Positions 9,557 through 19,442 of a DNA stretch of 64,000 bases are shown piece after piece. This stretch comes from CAIWTU01 sp963815135 (GTDB taxonomy: Bacteria > Desulfobacterota > Desulfuromonadia > Geobacterales > Geobacteraceae). Location: assembly GCA_963815135.1 (NCBI GenBank), contig CAWFFO010000011.1:434001-498000 (forward strand), in the 5' to 3' direction. Position numbers and translations under genes: made by a program. The notes under the pieces are model-generated. The model did no database searches. It was not told the origin of the DNA and saw nothing but the letters and a program-made list of their open reading frames with translations. The stretch's first letter is position 1. Each line of letters opens with the position of its first letter.

Positions 9557-12328
9557 ATGATCATTAAAGAAAACAATAGCGGATTTTTCGCATTTATCGC
9601 GCGGAATGCCAGAGTCGTTCTCGCCGTTTCGCTCTTACTTTCTATTCTTTCAGTTTTATATACCTGGAAGAAAATGGAATTTCTGACCGGCAGGGATGAT
9701 CTGATGCCGAAGAACACGCAGTTCCACCGGGATTACACCGCATACCGGCACGAATTCGGCGATATGGAGGAGATCGTTGTCGTAATGGAGAGCGACGATC
9801 AGGAAAAGGCCTCCCGTTTCGGCGATCTGCTGTACGCACGGCTTGCCGCCGACAAAAAAGACTTCAGTGAAGTCTTTTACCCCAACGGTCTTCCCTTTTT
9901 CAGGAAAAACGGACTCCTTTTCATGCCTTTGTCTGATCTGCGGGCGCTCCGGGACAATATCTCCATGGCCAAACCCGTCTTGAAGCCACTCGCCGCTTCA
10001 CCCTCGGTCCAGACATTGTTCACTTCGCTCACGGACCAGATTAACGGTTATGTCGGTACAGGATCGAAATCCGGGGCATCCGCCGCGCAGTTGGCGAGCC
10101 TGACATTCATGCTGGACAAGCTTGGGAAGGGGTTCGAGCAGTTCGGCAAGGATGGGAAGGCCTCCTTTTCACTGGAAGAATTCCTCATGGCGGCCGGTCC
10201 GGAAGGACAGGAATCATCATTCTCCAAGGCGGGAAAGATGCAGATTCTCACCGCCCTGCCGGTGAAGGACGGGAAGAGTTTTGTCCCTGCCGAAAAATCG
10301 ATCGGTACGATCCGGAAAGAGATAAATCAATTAAAGGGGATGCCGGAGTTCAAGGGCGTGACGGTCGGGATTACCGGGACACCTGTTCTGGAATACCAGG
10401 AAATGGCTACTAGTCAGCGGGATATTTCCCTGGCAACCATCATTTCGCTGGTGCTTACTGTCATTCTCCTGCTGTTCGCTTTCCGGGGAGTCCTTAATGT
10501 GATTTCCGCCATGGTTTCGCTGCTGATAGCCCTTGCGGTCTCCTTCGGCCTGGCGACCCTGCTGGTGGGTCATCTGAATATCCTGTCCATGGTTTTCGCC
10601 ATAATGCTGGTCGGGATCGGGATCGAATATGGTATCCAGGTGGTGCTCAGGTACCAGGAGGAGATTGCCAAAGGCACAGTTGAATACGATGCCATTCGGC
10701 TGGGAGTGGAAAAGAACGTCTGGGCGATCATCATGGCCGCGGCAACGGTAGCCTGTGCCTTCCTGACTTTCATTTTTACCGATTTCAAGGGGATAGCCGA
10801 GCTGGGGATAATTGCCGGCTGCGGCATTGCCGTCTGTGTAATTGTGACGTTCACAGTTCTTCCCGCCATGCTGGTACTTTTTTCGCGATACAGAAAACCG
10901 TTGAAACCCGCAAAAACGGCCGGTAAGAAGCCCGTGGCGATGGAATCCGCCGGAGAAAAGATAAGCCGGGAATACGGTCTGCTCATGCGAATTCTTTTCG
11001 GTTATCCGAGAGTTGTAACCGCTGTGACCGTTGTGCTCTGTCTCGTCTCCATCTATCCGGTCCTCCATGTAAAATTCGATTATAACCTGATGAATCTGCA
11101 GGCAAAAGGCCTGGAATCCGTGGAATATGCCTACAAACTGATGAAAAGCTCTGAAAACTCCGGTTATTTCGCCGTGGCGACGGCTTCCTCTCTTGCTGAA
11201 GCCGCCACCAAAAGCAGGGAGCTCGAGGCATTGCCCACCGTCGACCACGTGGTCAGTCTGAACAGCTTCGTCCCTGACGATCAGGCGCAAAAGCTGGCGG
11301 TGATCGCGCAGATAAGGGAGGAACTGGCGGATGTTAAACCGGTTGATTATGAAGAGAACCTTCAGGTCATGGAGCTTCCGACCGTTTTCGAGAACTTCCG
11401 CAATTCCGTTGAAAGGTTGTCCGTTTACCTGGAGAAGGAGAAAAAACCGGAAGCCGTCAGGGTAAAAAGCTTTCTGATTATCCTCGACCGCTTTTTCGCC
11501 AAACTGGATAAAGAAAAGGATACCGGGGCGCTCGGCATGCTGAGGGATTTTCAGGGCAACATGCTGGCCGGCCTGCCGGATAAGCTGAACATGCTGAAAG
11601 CGAGTCTCAATCCGTCCCCCGTTACCCTTGCCGATGTGCCGCCGGAGCTGAAAAAGCGCTTCGTGGGCAAAACGGGAAAGTACCTTCTGCAGGTGGCACC
11701 GAAACATGAGATCTTCGATCGCGCCCCCCTGGAGGCTTTCATCAATGATGTCCGCAAGGTCGATATTCATGCCACCGGCGAACCGGTAATGGTGTATGAG
11801 TCCATGACGATCATGAGGGACGCATACCGGCGGGCGTTTCTCTATGCCTTCATTGCCATTACCGTAATTCTGATTATTACTTTCCGCAATCTCAGGGCTG
11901 CAATGATCGGCCTGATTCCGCTCATTGTCGGAGTTCTGTTCATGGTGGACGGCATGTGGCTGTTCGGCATCAACTTCAATTCCGCCAATATAATAGTAAT
12001 GCCGCTGGTGCTGGGAATTGCTGTCGATTCCGGCATTTATATAATCAACCGCTTCCGCAGGGAAGGGGAAACCAGCGTCGAGGTGGTTTCCCGGAGTGCC
12101 GGCAGGGGAGTTATTTTCAATACCTTTACCATAATGGCCAGTTTCGGTGCGCTGATGGTCGCGCATCACAGGGGAGTATTCTCCATCGGTGCCATCATGA
12201 CCCTGGGAATGGCGGCGTGCCAGGTGGCGTTCATACTCGTGCTGCCCGCGGTGCTGACTCTTTATGCCGACAGGTACAGGAAAAGGCTGAAGATTGATGA
12301 AGATCAGGATTTACCTTTAAATTCATGA
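9557..12328 (+). CDS. hpnN: HpnN, RND-family hopanoid transporter
   Basis: A 923-residue MMPL/RND protein with the classic duplicated layout: one N-terminal membrane helix, a large periplasmic loop, helices 2-6 (about 285-450), a linker, then a second helix, loop and bundle (about 490 and 760-910). Charged GIGIEYGIQ and GIAVDSGIYI segments mark TM4-like helices of each half. HpnN moves hopanoids to the outer membrane in Rhodopseudomonas and Burkholderia. I start at ATG 9557 because AGAAGGAAGG precedes it. Its stop overlaps the next gene by 4 bases (ATGA), so the two are translationally coupled. Confidence 0.93.
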   Translation: MIIKENNSGFFAFIARNARVVLAVSLLLSILSVLYTWKKMEFLTGRDDLMPKNTQFHRDYTAYRHEFGDMEEIVVVMESDDQEKASRFGDLLYARLAADKKDFSEVFYPNGLPFFRKNGLLFMPLSDLRALRDNISMAKPVLKPLAASPSVQTLFTSLTDQINGYVGTGSKSGASAAQLASLTFMLDKLGKGFEQFGKDGKASFSLEEFLMAAGPEGQESSFSKAGKMQILTALPVKDGKSFVPAEKSIGTIRKEINQLKGMPEFKGVTVGITGTPVLEYQEMATSQRDISLATIISLVLTVILLLFAFRGVLNVISAMVSLLIALAVSFGLATLLVGHLNILSMVFAIMLVGIGIEYGIQVVLRYQEEIAKGTVEYDAIRLGVEKNVWAIIMAAATVACAFLTFIFTDFKGIAELGIIAGCGIAVCVIVTFTVLPAMLVLFSRYRKPLKPAKTAGKKPVAMESAGEKISREYGLLMRILFGYPRVVTAVTVVLCLVSIYPVLHVKFDYNLMNLQAKGLESVEYAYKLMKSSENSGYFAVATASSLAEAATKSRELEALPTVDHVVSLNSFVPDDQAQKLAVIAQIREELADVKPVDYEENLQVMELPTVFENFRNSVERLSVYLEKEKKPEAVRVKSFLIILDRFFAKLDKEKDTGALGMLRDFQGNMLAGLPDKLNMLKASLNPSPVTLADVPPELKKRFVGKTGKYLLQVAPKHEIFDRAPLEAFINDVRKVDIHATGEPVMVYESMTIMRDAYRRAFLYAFIAITVILIITFRNLRAAMIGLIPLIVGVLFMVDGMWLFGINFNSANIIVMPLVLGIAVDSGIYIINRFRREGETSVEVVSRSAGRGVIFNTFTIMASFGALMVAHHRGVFSIGAIMTLGMAACQVAFILVLPAVLTLYADRYRKRLKIDEDQDLPLNS

Positions 12329-12921
12329 AATCTGGAATGTCCCGGAAAAATTACGAACCCTTACGCGGACCGGTCCAGTTGTGCCACCAGTTTCTGCGGG
12401 AAAGATTGAAACCGGGAGACAGGGTGGTGGACGCCACCTGCGGCAACGGGCACGACACGTTGCTTCTGGCGGACCTTGTAGGTCCCTCGGGCAGGGTATG
12501 GTCGTTCGATATCGATGATGGCGCTCTTGATGCAGTAGAGAATAAAATTCGTGAAGCCTCCCTCGAAACAGGAATCAAGCTGATTCATGACGGCCATGAA
12601 CGTCTTGCCGATCATGTCACGGAGGCTTTGCGCGCGGTGGTCTTCAATCTCGGCTATCTTCCCGGCGGAGCAGGAGACATCGTCACCCGGCCGGAAACAA
12701 CCCTGGCCGCACTTGAACAGTCCTTAGATCTGCTACTTCCCGGAGGATTCATCCTCCTGGCTGTTTATCCCGGGCATGCCGGTGGCAGGGAAGAAGCAGA
12801 TGCGGTGGATTCATGGGCATCCGGTCTTCCTTCTCCCCGATTCAACGTGTGGCGCTGCAGCCTTTTGAATCGTCAGGCGGAAGCGCCTTATCTGCTGGTG
12901 ATAGATAAAACTGCCTCATAG
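12325..12921 (+). CDS. MnmM/YtqB-like SAM-dependent methyltransferase
   Basis: A 198-residue class I methyltransferase of the rRNA_methylase (PF06962-type) family. Visible motifs are DATCGNGHDTLLLADLVG (SAM-binding motif I, residues ~36-53), FNLGYLPGG (motif IV) and LAVYPGHAGGREEADAV. The Bacillus homologue YtqB/MnmM methylates the wobble uridine nm5s2U34 of tRNA. Its 4-base overlap with hpnN points to shared expression, but no link to hopanoids is known. Confidence 0.82.
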   Translation: MKSGMSRKNYEPLRGPVQLCHQFLRERLKPGDRVVDATCGNGHDTLLLADLVGPSGRVWSFDIDDGALDAVENKIREASLETGIKLIHDGHERLADHVTEALRAVVFNLGYLPGGAGDIVTRPETTLAALEQSLDLLLPGGFILLAVYPGHAGGREEADAVDSWASGLPSPRFNVWRCSLLNRQAEAPYLLVIDKTAS

Positions 12922-13032
12922 ATCAGGGAAATCGGTCATCCGCTTTGTGTCGGGCCGCCCTGTGTGGTCAAATCAACCAGTGATTGGACTTGCTTGTCTT
13001 GCATCTAGTCATCATCCGGAAAGTATTTCACA

Positions 13033-14175
13033 ATGTTTTTTGATATTCTTCCATTTCTCATCGTTGCGCCACCTCTTCTGTACGGGTTGATTTCCCTTTT
13101 CTGTGCAACGGATTTCTTCTCGCGAAAGAAATCAGCGGCCGAATACACACCTCCGGTCACTATTCTCAAACCCGTAAAAGGCATGGATGAAGAAAGTTTC
13201 GCAAATTTCTCCTCATTCTGCGAACAGGATTACCCGCTTTACCAGATAGTATTTGCCGTTGCATCCGGGGACGATCCCGCTATTCCCGTCATAAACGATA
13301 TCATTCGCCGCTACCCGGAAGTTGACATTGACCTTGTCGTGGACGGGAGGATCTACGGGGCAAACTACAAGGTCTGCAACCTGATTAATGCATACTCAAG
13401 GGCAAAATATGACATCCTGATCGTTTGCGACAGCGACATCCGTGTCGACAGGCTTTATCTTGGTCAAGTAAGTACATATTTTTCCGATCCCGGCATCGGA
13501 CTCGTAACATCCCTATACCGTAGCAGGGAGATAAAAGGTGCCGCTACGGCACTGGAGGCCCTCGGGTTTACCTCGGAGATGGTTCCCAATGTAATGGTTG
13601 CCCTCAAATTGGAAGGTCTCTCGTTTGCCCTCGGTGCGTCAATGGCGGTGCGCAAGGAGGCGCTGGAGAAAATCGGCGGATTCCGGGCACTGGTCGATTA
13701 TCTGGCCGATGATTACCAACTTGGAAACATGGTTTATCGCGCTGGATACAGGCTGGCCCTGTCCGGGCATTTCGTGGAAAGTGTCATGAAAAGGGAAAAC
13801 CTGCCAGGAATACTTTCCAGGCAATTGCGCTGGGCCAGGACCATGCGGGTTAGCCGTCCCGGCGGTTATTTCGCGTCAGGTGTCACCCAGCCGGTTCCTC
13901 TGGCGCTTATCGCCCTTCTTGTTTCTGGTTTTTCGGCTGCCGGTTGGATGGCAATCGTTCTGTTATCCCTTGTCCGTATCTCTGTAGCATTATCCTACAG
14001 CCGCATATTTGTCCGTGATTATCTGATGCCCCGCTATCTCTGGCTCCTTCCCGTCAGGGACCTCCTCGCATTCTCAACCTGGGCGCTCTCCTTTCTCGGC
14101 AACCGGGTGGTATGGCGCGGTACTTCTTTTCGCCTCCTTCCCGGCGGTAAAATTGTCGAACCGGACAAAAGGTAA
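13033..14175 (+). CDS. hpnI: HpnI, hopanoid N-acetylglucosaminyl transferase
   Basis: A 380-residue GT-A glycosyltransferase related to ceramide glucosyltransferase. It has an N-terminal anchor helix, VCDSDIRV (DxD-like metal site, near 137), LADDYQLG, and RQLRWARTMR (Q/RxxRW-type motif) near 270, then two or three C-terminal membrane helices. HpnI transfers GlcNAc to bacteriohopanetetrol; HpnK normally follows to deacetylate it, but no hpnK is present here. GGAAAG lies 9 bases before the start. It is followed 184 bases later by the mla-type operon. Confidence 0.9.
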   Translation: MFFDILPFLIVAPPLLYGLISLFCATDFFSRKKSAAEYTPPVTILKPVKGMDEESFANFSSFCEQDYPLYQIVFAVASGDDPAIPVINDIIRRYPEVDIDLVVDGRIYGANYKVCNLINAYSRAKYDILIVCDSDIRVDRLYLGQVSTYFSDPGIGLVTSLYRSREIKGAATALEALGFTSEMVPNVMVALKLEGLSFALGASMAVRKEALEKIGGFRALVDYLADDYQLGNMVYRAGYRLALSGHFVESVMKRENLPGILSRQLRWARTMRVSRPGGYFASGVTQPVPLALIALLVSGFSAAGWMAIVLLSLVRISVALSYSRIFVRDYLMPRYLWLLPVRDLLAFSTWALSFLGNRVVWRGTSFRLLPGGKIVEPDKR

Positions 14176-14359
14176 AAGCCCAAATCTTCCGGTATTGCCT
14201 CCCGGATGGTTGCTGCCAGATCTTTATCTTCAGCCTTCCGTCTTCTTTTTCCTTTCTTGACCTTCCCCCGCACACTGATAAAATTTTAACGAACCGGGCA
14301 GTCTTTACTTTCCCGTATATCACTCTATACTTTTCCCATTAAAGATATCGGGGGACAGT

Positions 14360-15130
14360 GTGTTTAATTTAGTTGAAAAAGTCGGCGACCTTACTCTGTC
14401 CCTTCTCAGGGATATGGGGAGAATGCTGAATTTCATCCTGTATGCCATCTACATGATTTTCCGTTCTCCGGGAAAGCCTTTCAATATTTTCAAGCAGATT
14501 CATTTTATCGGGGCAAAATCGTTCTTCGTCATTTTCCTGACCGCGATCTTCACCGGCATGGTGCTCGGGCTGCAGGGATACTATACGCTGCGCAAATTCG
14601 GCTCGGAAGGGATGCTCGGTTCCGTTGTTGCCTTGTCTCTCATCCGCGAACTGGGCCCTGTTCTCTCCGCGCTCATGATCACCGGTCGGGCCGGGAGCGC
14701 GATTGCGGCGGAAATAGGCATCATGAGAATAACCGAGCAGATCGATGCCCTAGAATCCATGGCCCTTGATCCGTTCAAATATCTCGTAACCCCGAAAGTC
14801 CTCTCGGCGATTATCGTCCTGCCTCTTCTGTGTGCAATTTTCGACGTGGTCGGGATATATGGCGGATATCTGGTCGGAGTCAAGCTTCTCGGAGTAAATC
14901 CGGGCGCCTATTTCAATGAAATGGTAAAAAACGTGGAATGGAAGGATATTTACTCCGGGCTGGTAAAATCCTTTTCCTTCGGTCTCATAATCTCCTGGAT
15001 ATGCTGCTACAAGGGGTTTAACGCCGGGCACGGAGCGGAGGGCGTTTCCAGGGCTACGACGTCATCGGTTGTAATGGCATCGGTGATGGTGCTGGTGGTT
15101 GACTATTTTCTTACCTCGGTGCTGCTGTAA
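14360..15130 (+). CDS. mlaE: MlaE-type ABC transporter permease
   Basis: A 256-residue inner-membrane permease with five to six helices and the family hallmark EIGIMRITEQIDALESMALDP (residues ~118-138), a cytoplasmic coupling segment. It is the membrane part of a retrograde or anterograde lipid transporter (Mla/Ttg2/Yrb). Translation starts at a GTG with GGGGG just upstream. It is the first gene of the operon mlaE-mlaF-mlaD-tolC-mlaC. Confidence 0.93.
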   Translation: MFNLVEKVGDLTLSLLRDMGRMLNFILYAIYMIFRSPGKPFNIFKQIHFIGAKSFFVIFLTAIFTGMVLGLQGYYTLRKFGSEGMLGSVVALSLIRELGPVLSALMITGRAGSAIAAEIGIMRITEQIDALESMALDPFKYLVTPKVLSAIIVLPLLCAIFDVVGIYGGYLVGVKLLGVNPGAYFNEMVKNVEWKDIYSGLVKSFSFGLIISWICCYKGFNAGHGAEGVSRATTSSVVMASVMVLVVDYFLTSVLL

Positions 15131-15237
15131 TGTTGGTTGCTCCGGATGGAGGAGATCTTTCGATCTTGGGCGTGATTTGCATTGCAGGGTGAAGCGACAC
15201 TAAAATCATGTGATGGATAAAATTCAAAGGATGAATT

Positions 15238-15984
15238 TTGATACAATTAATTAATGTCAATAAGCGCTTCGGTAAACAGGTGGTGCTCGATAACCTGAAC
15301 CTGGAAATTCCCGAAGGAAAGATAACCGCCGTAATCGGTCCCAGCGGCGAAGGCAAAAGTGTCCTTATCAAGCATCTGATCGGACTGCTGCGACCCGACA
15401 GCGGAAAGGTGCTTGTCGAAGGTGAGGACATTGCCTCAATGAGTCGTGTTCATTTGAACAGGGTAAGGGAAAAGTTCGGGATGCTTTTTCAAAATTCGGC
15501 ACTTTTTGATTCCATGACGGTTTTCGAAAATGTCGCTTTCCCGCTCGAGGAAAAGACAAGGCTTTCAGCAGGTGAAATACGGGACAGGGTGCATGAGGCA
15601 CTTGGCCATGTGGGACTAAGGGATATTGATGAAAAATACCCGGACCAGCTTTCCGGGGGTATGAAAAAAAGGGTGGCCCTGGCTCGGGCACTCCTGTTGG
15701 ATCCGAAGATCATCCTTTTCGATGAGCCGACCACCGGTCTTGACCCGATAATAAGCAGGGCGATAAACATGCTTATCAGGGACACACATGCCCGATACGG
15801 TTTTACCGCGGTCATAGTTACGCACGAAGTGCCGGAAATATTCGATCTGTGCGACAATGTGGCCATGCTGTACAAGGGGAAAATAAAATTCGCCGGTTCA
15901 CCCGTGGAGATAAGGCGTAGCGAAGACCCGCTAATAATCCAGTTCGTGAATGGCGAACTGGAGGGGCCGTTGCATATAATATGA
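15238..15984 (+). CDS. mlaF: MlaF-type ABC transporter ATPase
   Basis: A 248-residue ATPase with Walker A GPSGEGKS (near 37), signature LSGGM, Walker B ILFDEPTTGLDP and the switch His in VTHE. It starts at a TTG with AAAGGATG 7 bases upstream; a nearby ATG is out of frame. It powers the MlaE permease. The stop is 25 bases before mlaD. Confidence 0.94.
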   Translation: MIQLINVNKRFGKQVVLDNLNLEIPEGKITAVIGPSGEGKSVLIKHLIGLLRPDSGKVLVEGEDIASMSRVHLNRVREKFGMLFQNSALFDSMTVFENVAFPLEEKTRLSAGEIRDRVHEALGHVGLRDIDEKYPDQLSGGMKKRVALARALLLDPKIILFDEPTTGLDPIISRAINMLIRDTHARYGFTAVIVTHEVPEIFDLCDNVAMLYKGKIKFAGSPVEIRRSEDPLIIQFVNGELEGPLHII

Positions 15985-16009
15985 ATATTAATACGGAGGA
16001 AGGGCAAAA

Positions 16010-16459
16010 ATGAAACGAGCCGGACTGGAAACGATAGTTGGTGTATTTGTTCTGGTGGGAATTTTATGTCTCGCCTACCTTTCGATAAAGCTGGGGAAAA
16101 TGGAGATACTGGGTGGCGATAATTACGAGATCAGCGCCGAATTCAACTCCGTGTCGGGACTGAAGGAAGGGGCATCTGTCGAAATTGCCGGAGTGGATGT
16201 TGGCAGGGTCAAGCAGATTTCCCTGGAACCGGAGAAAGGATACATGGCCAAGGTGACCCTGTTGATACGCTCGGGGCTCAAGCTTTCCGACGACACCATA
16301 GCATCGGTCCGCACCAGCGGCATTATCGGCGATAAATTTATTTTGCTTAAACCCGGCGGTTCCGATACCTATCTGGCTGCAGGAGGAATTATAAGGGATA
16401 CCGAATCGGCGGTTGACCTGGAGCAGCTAATCAGTGAGTACATACACGGGAAAGTATAG
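16010..16459 (+). CDS. mlaD: MlaD-type MCE-domain lipid-binding protein
   Basis: A 149-residue protein with one N-terminal membrane helix (residues ~8-28) and a single MCE domain (EFNSVSGLKEGASVEIAGVDVG, then TSGIIGDKFILLKPGG). In E. coli MlaD forms a hexameric ring on MlaFE that takes lipid across the inner-membrane face. Its length fits the short, single-MCE class. GGAGG lies before the ATG. Confidence 0.94.
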   Translation: MKRAGLETIVGVFVLVGILCLAYLSIKLGKMEILGGDNYEISAEFNSVSGLKEGASVEIAGVDVGRVKQISLEPEKGYMAKVTLLIRSGLKLSDDTIASVRTSGIIGDKFILLKPGGSDTYLAAGGIIRDTESAVDLEQLISEYIHGKV

Positions 16460-16576
16460 GGAAGAAGGAAAAGAGTGAAGAGTTAACTTGTGTGGACATT
16501 ATATGCCGCTACGTCAAGACTGAATGGCTTGAAGGCTAAAGACTGGCGTTTAGAGTTAATATCGGGAGGTGTAAAG

Positions 16577-17947
16577 ATGAAATTTATTGTATGTTCGATT
16601 CTCACAGGGTGTTTCTTGTGCTGTCTGCTTGCGGTTCCGGTCTTCGCGGCGGATTCCGGTCAAGGGAAAATGGTTCTGGGGCTGCAGGACTGCATTTCCC
16701 GGGCGCTGTCCACAGCTCCTGAGCTGGGAGAATCCCGGGCGGATATTGAACTTGCCTCTTCGAAGCTGAAGGAAGCGAAAGCGCACCGCTATCCACAGAT
16801 CGATTTCATCGGCATGATCGGTCCGGTGCCGCAGGCTAGGGGTGATCAGGTTTCCTCGCCTGACAAGATAAATGACACCGGGCGTCTCACCTGGTTCCAG
16901 CGTGGCGACGCCACCCTTGTACAGCCGCTGTACACCTTCGGAAAAATCAGCGAAAGCATGAATGCGGCTACCCACGGCATAGAGGTGGATAAGGCGAAAA
17001 AGGAGCAGAAGCAAAATGAGATCGCCCTGCAGGTCAAGGAATACTATTACGGACTTCTCCTGGCGCGCGAACTTAAAGAGGTTGTCCTGGAAGTTAAGGA
17101 AGATCTGAACAAGGCCCAGGACAAGGCGCATAAGCAGCTTGACAAGGGATCTCCAAATGTCGAACAATTGGATATCTACAAGCTCGACGCCTTTGCCGGT
17201 GAAGTTGACAAATACCTTGAAGAAGCCAAAAAGGGAGAAGCTCTGGCCCTTTCCGCCTTGCGGGCACGCCTTGGCCTGCCAGCCGATGCGCAACTGGATA
17301 TTGCGACCGAACGGCTGATGCCTGATGAAGAAAAAGCGGGTCCCCTGTCCGATTATCTGCAGGCTTCCCTTACAAAGCGTCCCGAATACCGTGAATTGAG
17401 TGAAGGGCTCAAGGCGCGGGAATCTCTCGTAAAGGTTGCCAGGGCAGCCTATTATCCTGACTTTTTCTTTGGCGGGTACCTCTCCGGCGCCCATGCCGAT
17501 AAAAGGACCAAAATTACCAATCCGTTTGTGCCCGACGAGTTCAATCATGACTGGGGCGGAATCGCCATCGGGTTGAAATGGCATCTGGACTTCGGCATTA
17601 CCGGAGCAAAGCTGGCCGGAGAGGTTGCCCAGTACAGCCGCCTGTTGAGTACCAGGCAGTATGCGGAGCAGAACATACCGCTCCAGATAAAGAAATCATA
17701 CCTTGACCTTCAGGAGTCGGAGAAGAGTATCGCCGCCACACGGACCGCATACACCAACGCAAAGAAATGGATGGTGGCGGCCCTTGCCAATTTCGACTTC
17801 GGGATTGGTCCCGCCAAGGAAATATTCGACGCGCTGGAAAACTATGCGAAGATGCGCTCCGACTATTTTCGCTCCATATACAACAGCAAAATGGCCCAGG
17901 CAAACCTGGTTTATGCCGTGGGTGAATCACCGCTCTCCGAAAAATGA
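16577..17947 (+). CDS. TolC-family outer membrane efflux protein
   Basis: A 456-residue protein with a signal peptide (MKFIVCSILTGCFLCCLLAVPVFA cut near residue 24) and the repeated helical and beta segments of the TolC family (for example GLQDCISRALSTAPELGESR, YRELSEGLKARE, YPQIDF). I start at ATG 16577 because GGGAGGTG lies 7 bases upstream. It stands between mlaD and mlaC, where Proteobacteria more often have no outer-membrane channel gene. It may give this Mla system its own outer-membrane partner in place of MlaA. That role is inferred from position only. Confidence 0.88.
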   Translation: MKFIVCSILTGCFLCCLLAVPVFAADSGQGKMVLGLQDCISRALSTAPELGESRADIELASSKLKEAKAHRYPQIDFIGMIGPVPQARGDQVSSPDKINDTGRLTWFQRGDATLVQPLYTFGKISESMNAATHGIEVDKAKKEQKQNEIALQVKEYYYGLLLARELKEVVLEVKEDLNKAQDKAHKQLDKGSPNVEQLDIYKLDAFAGEVDKYLEEAKKGEALALSALRARLGLPADAQLDIATERLMPDEEKAGPLSDYLQASLTKRPEYRELSEGLKARESLVKVARAAYYPDFFFGGYLSGAHADKRTKITNPFVPDEFNHDWGGIAIGLKWHLDFGITGAKLAGEVAQYSRLLSTRQYAEQNIPLQIKKSYLDLQESEKSIAATRTAYTNAKKWMVAALANFDFGIGPAKEIFDALENYAKMRSDYFRSIYNSKMAQANLVYAVGESPLSEK

Positions 17948-17961
17948 ACAAGAGGTGAACC

Positions 17962-18580
17962 ATGAAAAGTAAAATAATCCTGTTTTTTATCTTGGCAGCT
18001 TTCTGTCTGAATATTGCTTTGCCGGCGCCGGTAAAAGCATCCGTCAGTTACTGACGAAGTGAAACGCACCGTTGATGACGTAATTAAGATCGTAACCGAC
18101 AAGGAACTGAAAAAACCCGCCATACGAGGAGAAAAGGCGCCAGGCATTGAAGGCGGCCATAGGCAGGATATTCGACTACCGGGAAATGGCAAAACGCTCC
18201 CTGGCTGTCCACTGGAAGGCTCTTACCCCGGCGCAGCAGAATGAATTTGCCGGCCTTTATGCCACACTGCTGGAAAATTCTCTATGCCGGAAAGATAGAA
18301 TCGTATAACAAGGAGAAGGTCGTCTACGACAAGGAACTTGTGGAAGGAAATTACGCCCAGGTGAAATCCAGGGTCATCACTCCCAAAGCGGGACGAGTAT
18401 AGTCTCGATTACCGGCTGCTCAAGGAAGGAAACAAGTGGATGGTTTATGACGTGGTAATCGAGGGAGTAAGCCTGGTTTCCAACTACCGCACCCAGTTCA
18501 ACAAGATCATAAACGGGCAGGGATACAATGAACTGGTGAAGAAAATGAGGACCAAGAGCCAGGACATCGGCAACCCTTAG
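17962..18580 (+). pseudogene. mlaC: MlaC/Ttg2D (HpnM-like) periplasmic lipid carrier, four frameshifts
   Basis: The reconstructed protein has a signal peptide (MKSKIILFFILAAFCLNIAL) and the MlaC/Ttg2 family pattern: VTDEVKRTVDDVIKIV, IGRIFDYREMAKRSL, WKALTPAQQNEFAGLY, then DYRLLKEGNKWMVYDVVIEG and NYRTQFNKII. MlaC carries phospholipid between membranes; in hopanoid clusters the same family is called HpnM. Four frame changes, near 18045, 18137, 18285 and 18396, all fit one extra base each. No internal region is lost, so either the sequence is poor here or decay is very recent. It is the last gene of the mla operon. Confidence 0.85.
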
Positions 18581-18616
18581 CGGATCGTTTTCGCCTGGCC
18601 GCTTCTACAGCATCAG

Positions 18617-18645
18617 AACGGGACAATGTAATTTGTCCCGTTTTT
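18617..18645 (+). terminator. Intrinsic terminator of the mla operon
   Basis: AACGGGACA and TGTCCCGTT form a 9-bp stem around an 8-base loop, followed by TTTT. It lies 36 bases after the mlaC stop. Confidence 0.9.
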
Positions 18646-18689
18646 GTTTCGTACCCGGCTGAACATTTTCGGGGACCGTTAAAAATGGC

Positions 18690-18718
18690 TTGACACAATC
18701 TTCATGGAGCGTTATCTG
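18690..18718 (+). promoter_or_regulatory. Candidate sigma-70 promoter upstream of cheX
   Basis: TTGACA (18690) is spaced 17 bases from TATCTG, a fair -35/-10 pair on the cheX strand, about 165 bases before the start codon. Confidence 0.4.
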
Positions 18719-18884
18719 ACTTTGATGGTTCGAAATGACTGCTGTGAAGGCTGAAATACGGTTGAAAACTGGCTGGCGAATTGCCGGAAACATAATCCGG
18801 ATTTTAAAAAAAATAGAATACGGAACGGGGGAACAGCAACAGAATTACCTGTGTCGAATTCCGTTCAGATAAGGTGGGTATTTT

Positions 18885-19388
18885 ATGAGCGAGATAACGT
18901 TTGAAGAGATAATGTTCACCATCATGTCGGCAACTCAGGACACGTTCAAGAGTTACCTGAACCTCGACATCTATGCCGGAAAAGTGGAAAAGAAGGTCTA
19001 TCCGATGGATTCGGATGTGGTTGGCATAATAGGGGTTGCGGGCGATAGGGTGGGATACATCATTTTCGCAACTGAAATGGCTACCGCTAATGTTCTGGCC
19101 AGGGACCTGTTGATGATGGAAGAGCCTGACGAAGAGTCGATACGGGATGCAGTGGGCGAACTCGTAAACAATATCGCGGGTGTTTTCAAAAGCAAATATC
19201 ATGAACAATACGGTAGTGTTGCCCTGGGCCTTCCCCTGGTGGTTTCCGGAAGGGTTCGCCCTGTCGGCGACAACACCGTCCAGGAGTCCGCTTCCGCACC
19301 CAGTATGAATGTACAGTGCAATGGTGTAACTATCCCCTTCAAATCGCTGGACAGTTCGGTCTCGTTCAGGGTCATGGTTTATATGTGA
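18885..19388 (+). CDS. CheX-like chemotaxis phosphatase
   Basis: A 167-residue protein of the CheC/CheX/FliY fold. The segment AVGELVNNIAGVFKSK (residues ~88-103) carries the ExxN phosphatase motif, and it continues into a second half (VVSGRV...FRVMVYM). CheX removes phosphate from CheY-like receivers; which receiver it serves is unknown, since no chemotaxis cluster adjoins it. AAGGTGGG precedes the start. It stands alone, with its own promoter candidate. Confidence 0.8.
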   Translation: MSEITFEEIMFTIMSATQDTFKSYLNLDIYAGKVEKKVYPMDSDVVGIIGVAGDRVGYIIFATEMATANVLARDLLMMEEPDEESIRDAVGELVNNIAGVFKSKYHEQYGSVALGLPLVVSGRVRPVGDNTVQESASAPSMNVQCNGVTIPFKSLDSSVSFRVMVYM

Positions 19389-19442
19389 TAATCCAGGCCG
19401 CGGGCAATTTAGTTTTAAACTGAACAAAAGTATGATCCTATA

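Noticed and set aside
10331..12169. A 612-codon frame antisense to hpnN
   Set aside because: It is the shadow of a real RND gene, rich in His, Gln and Asn with no domain pattern and no ribosome site. Such frames are expected opposite biased codons.
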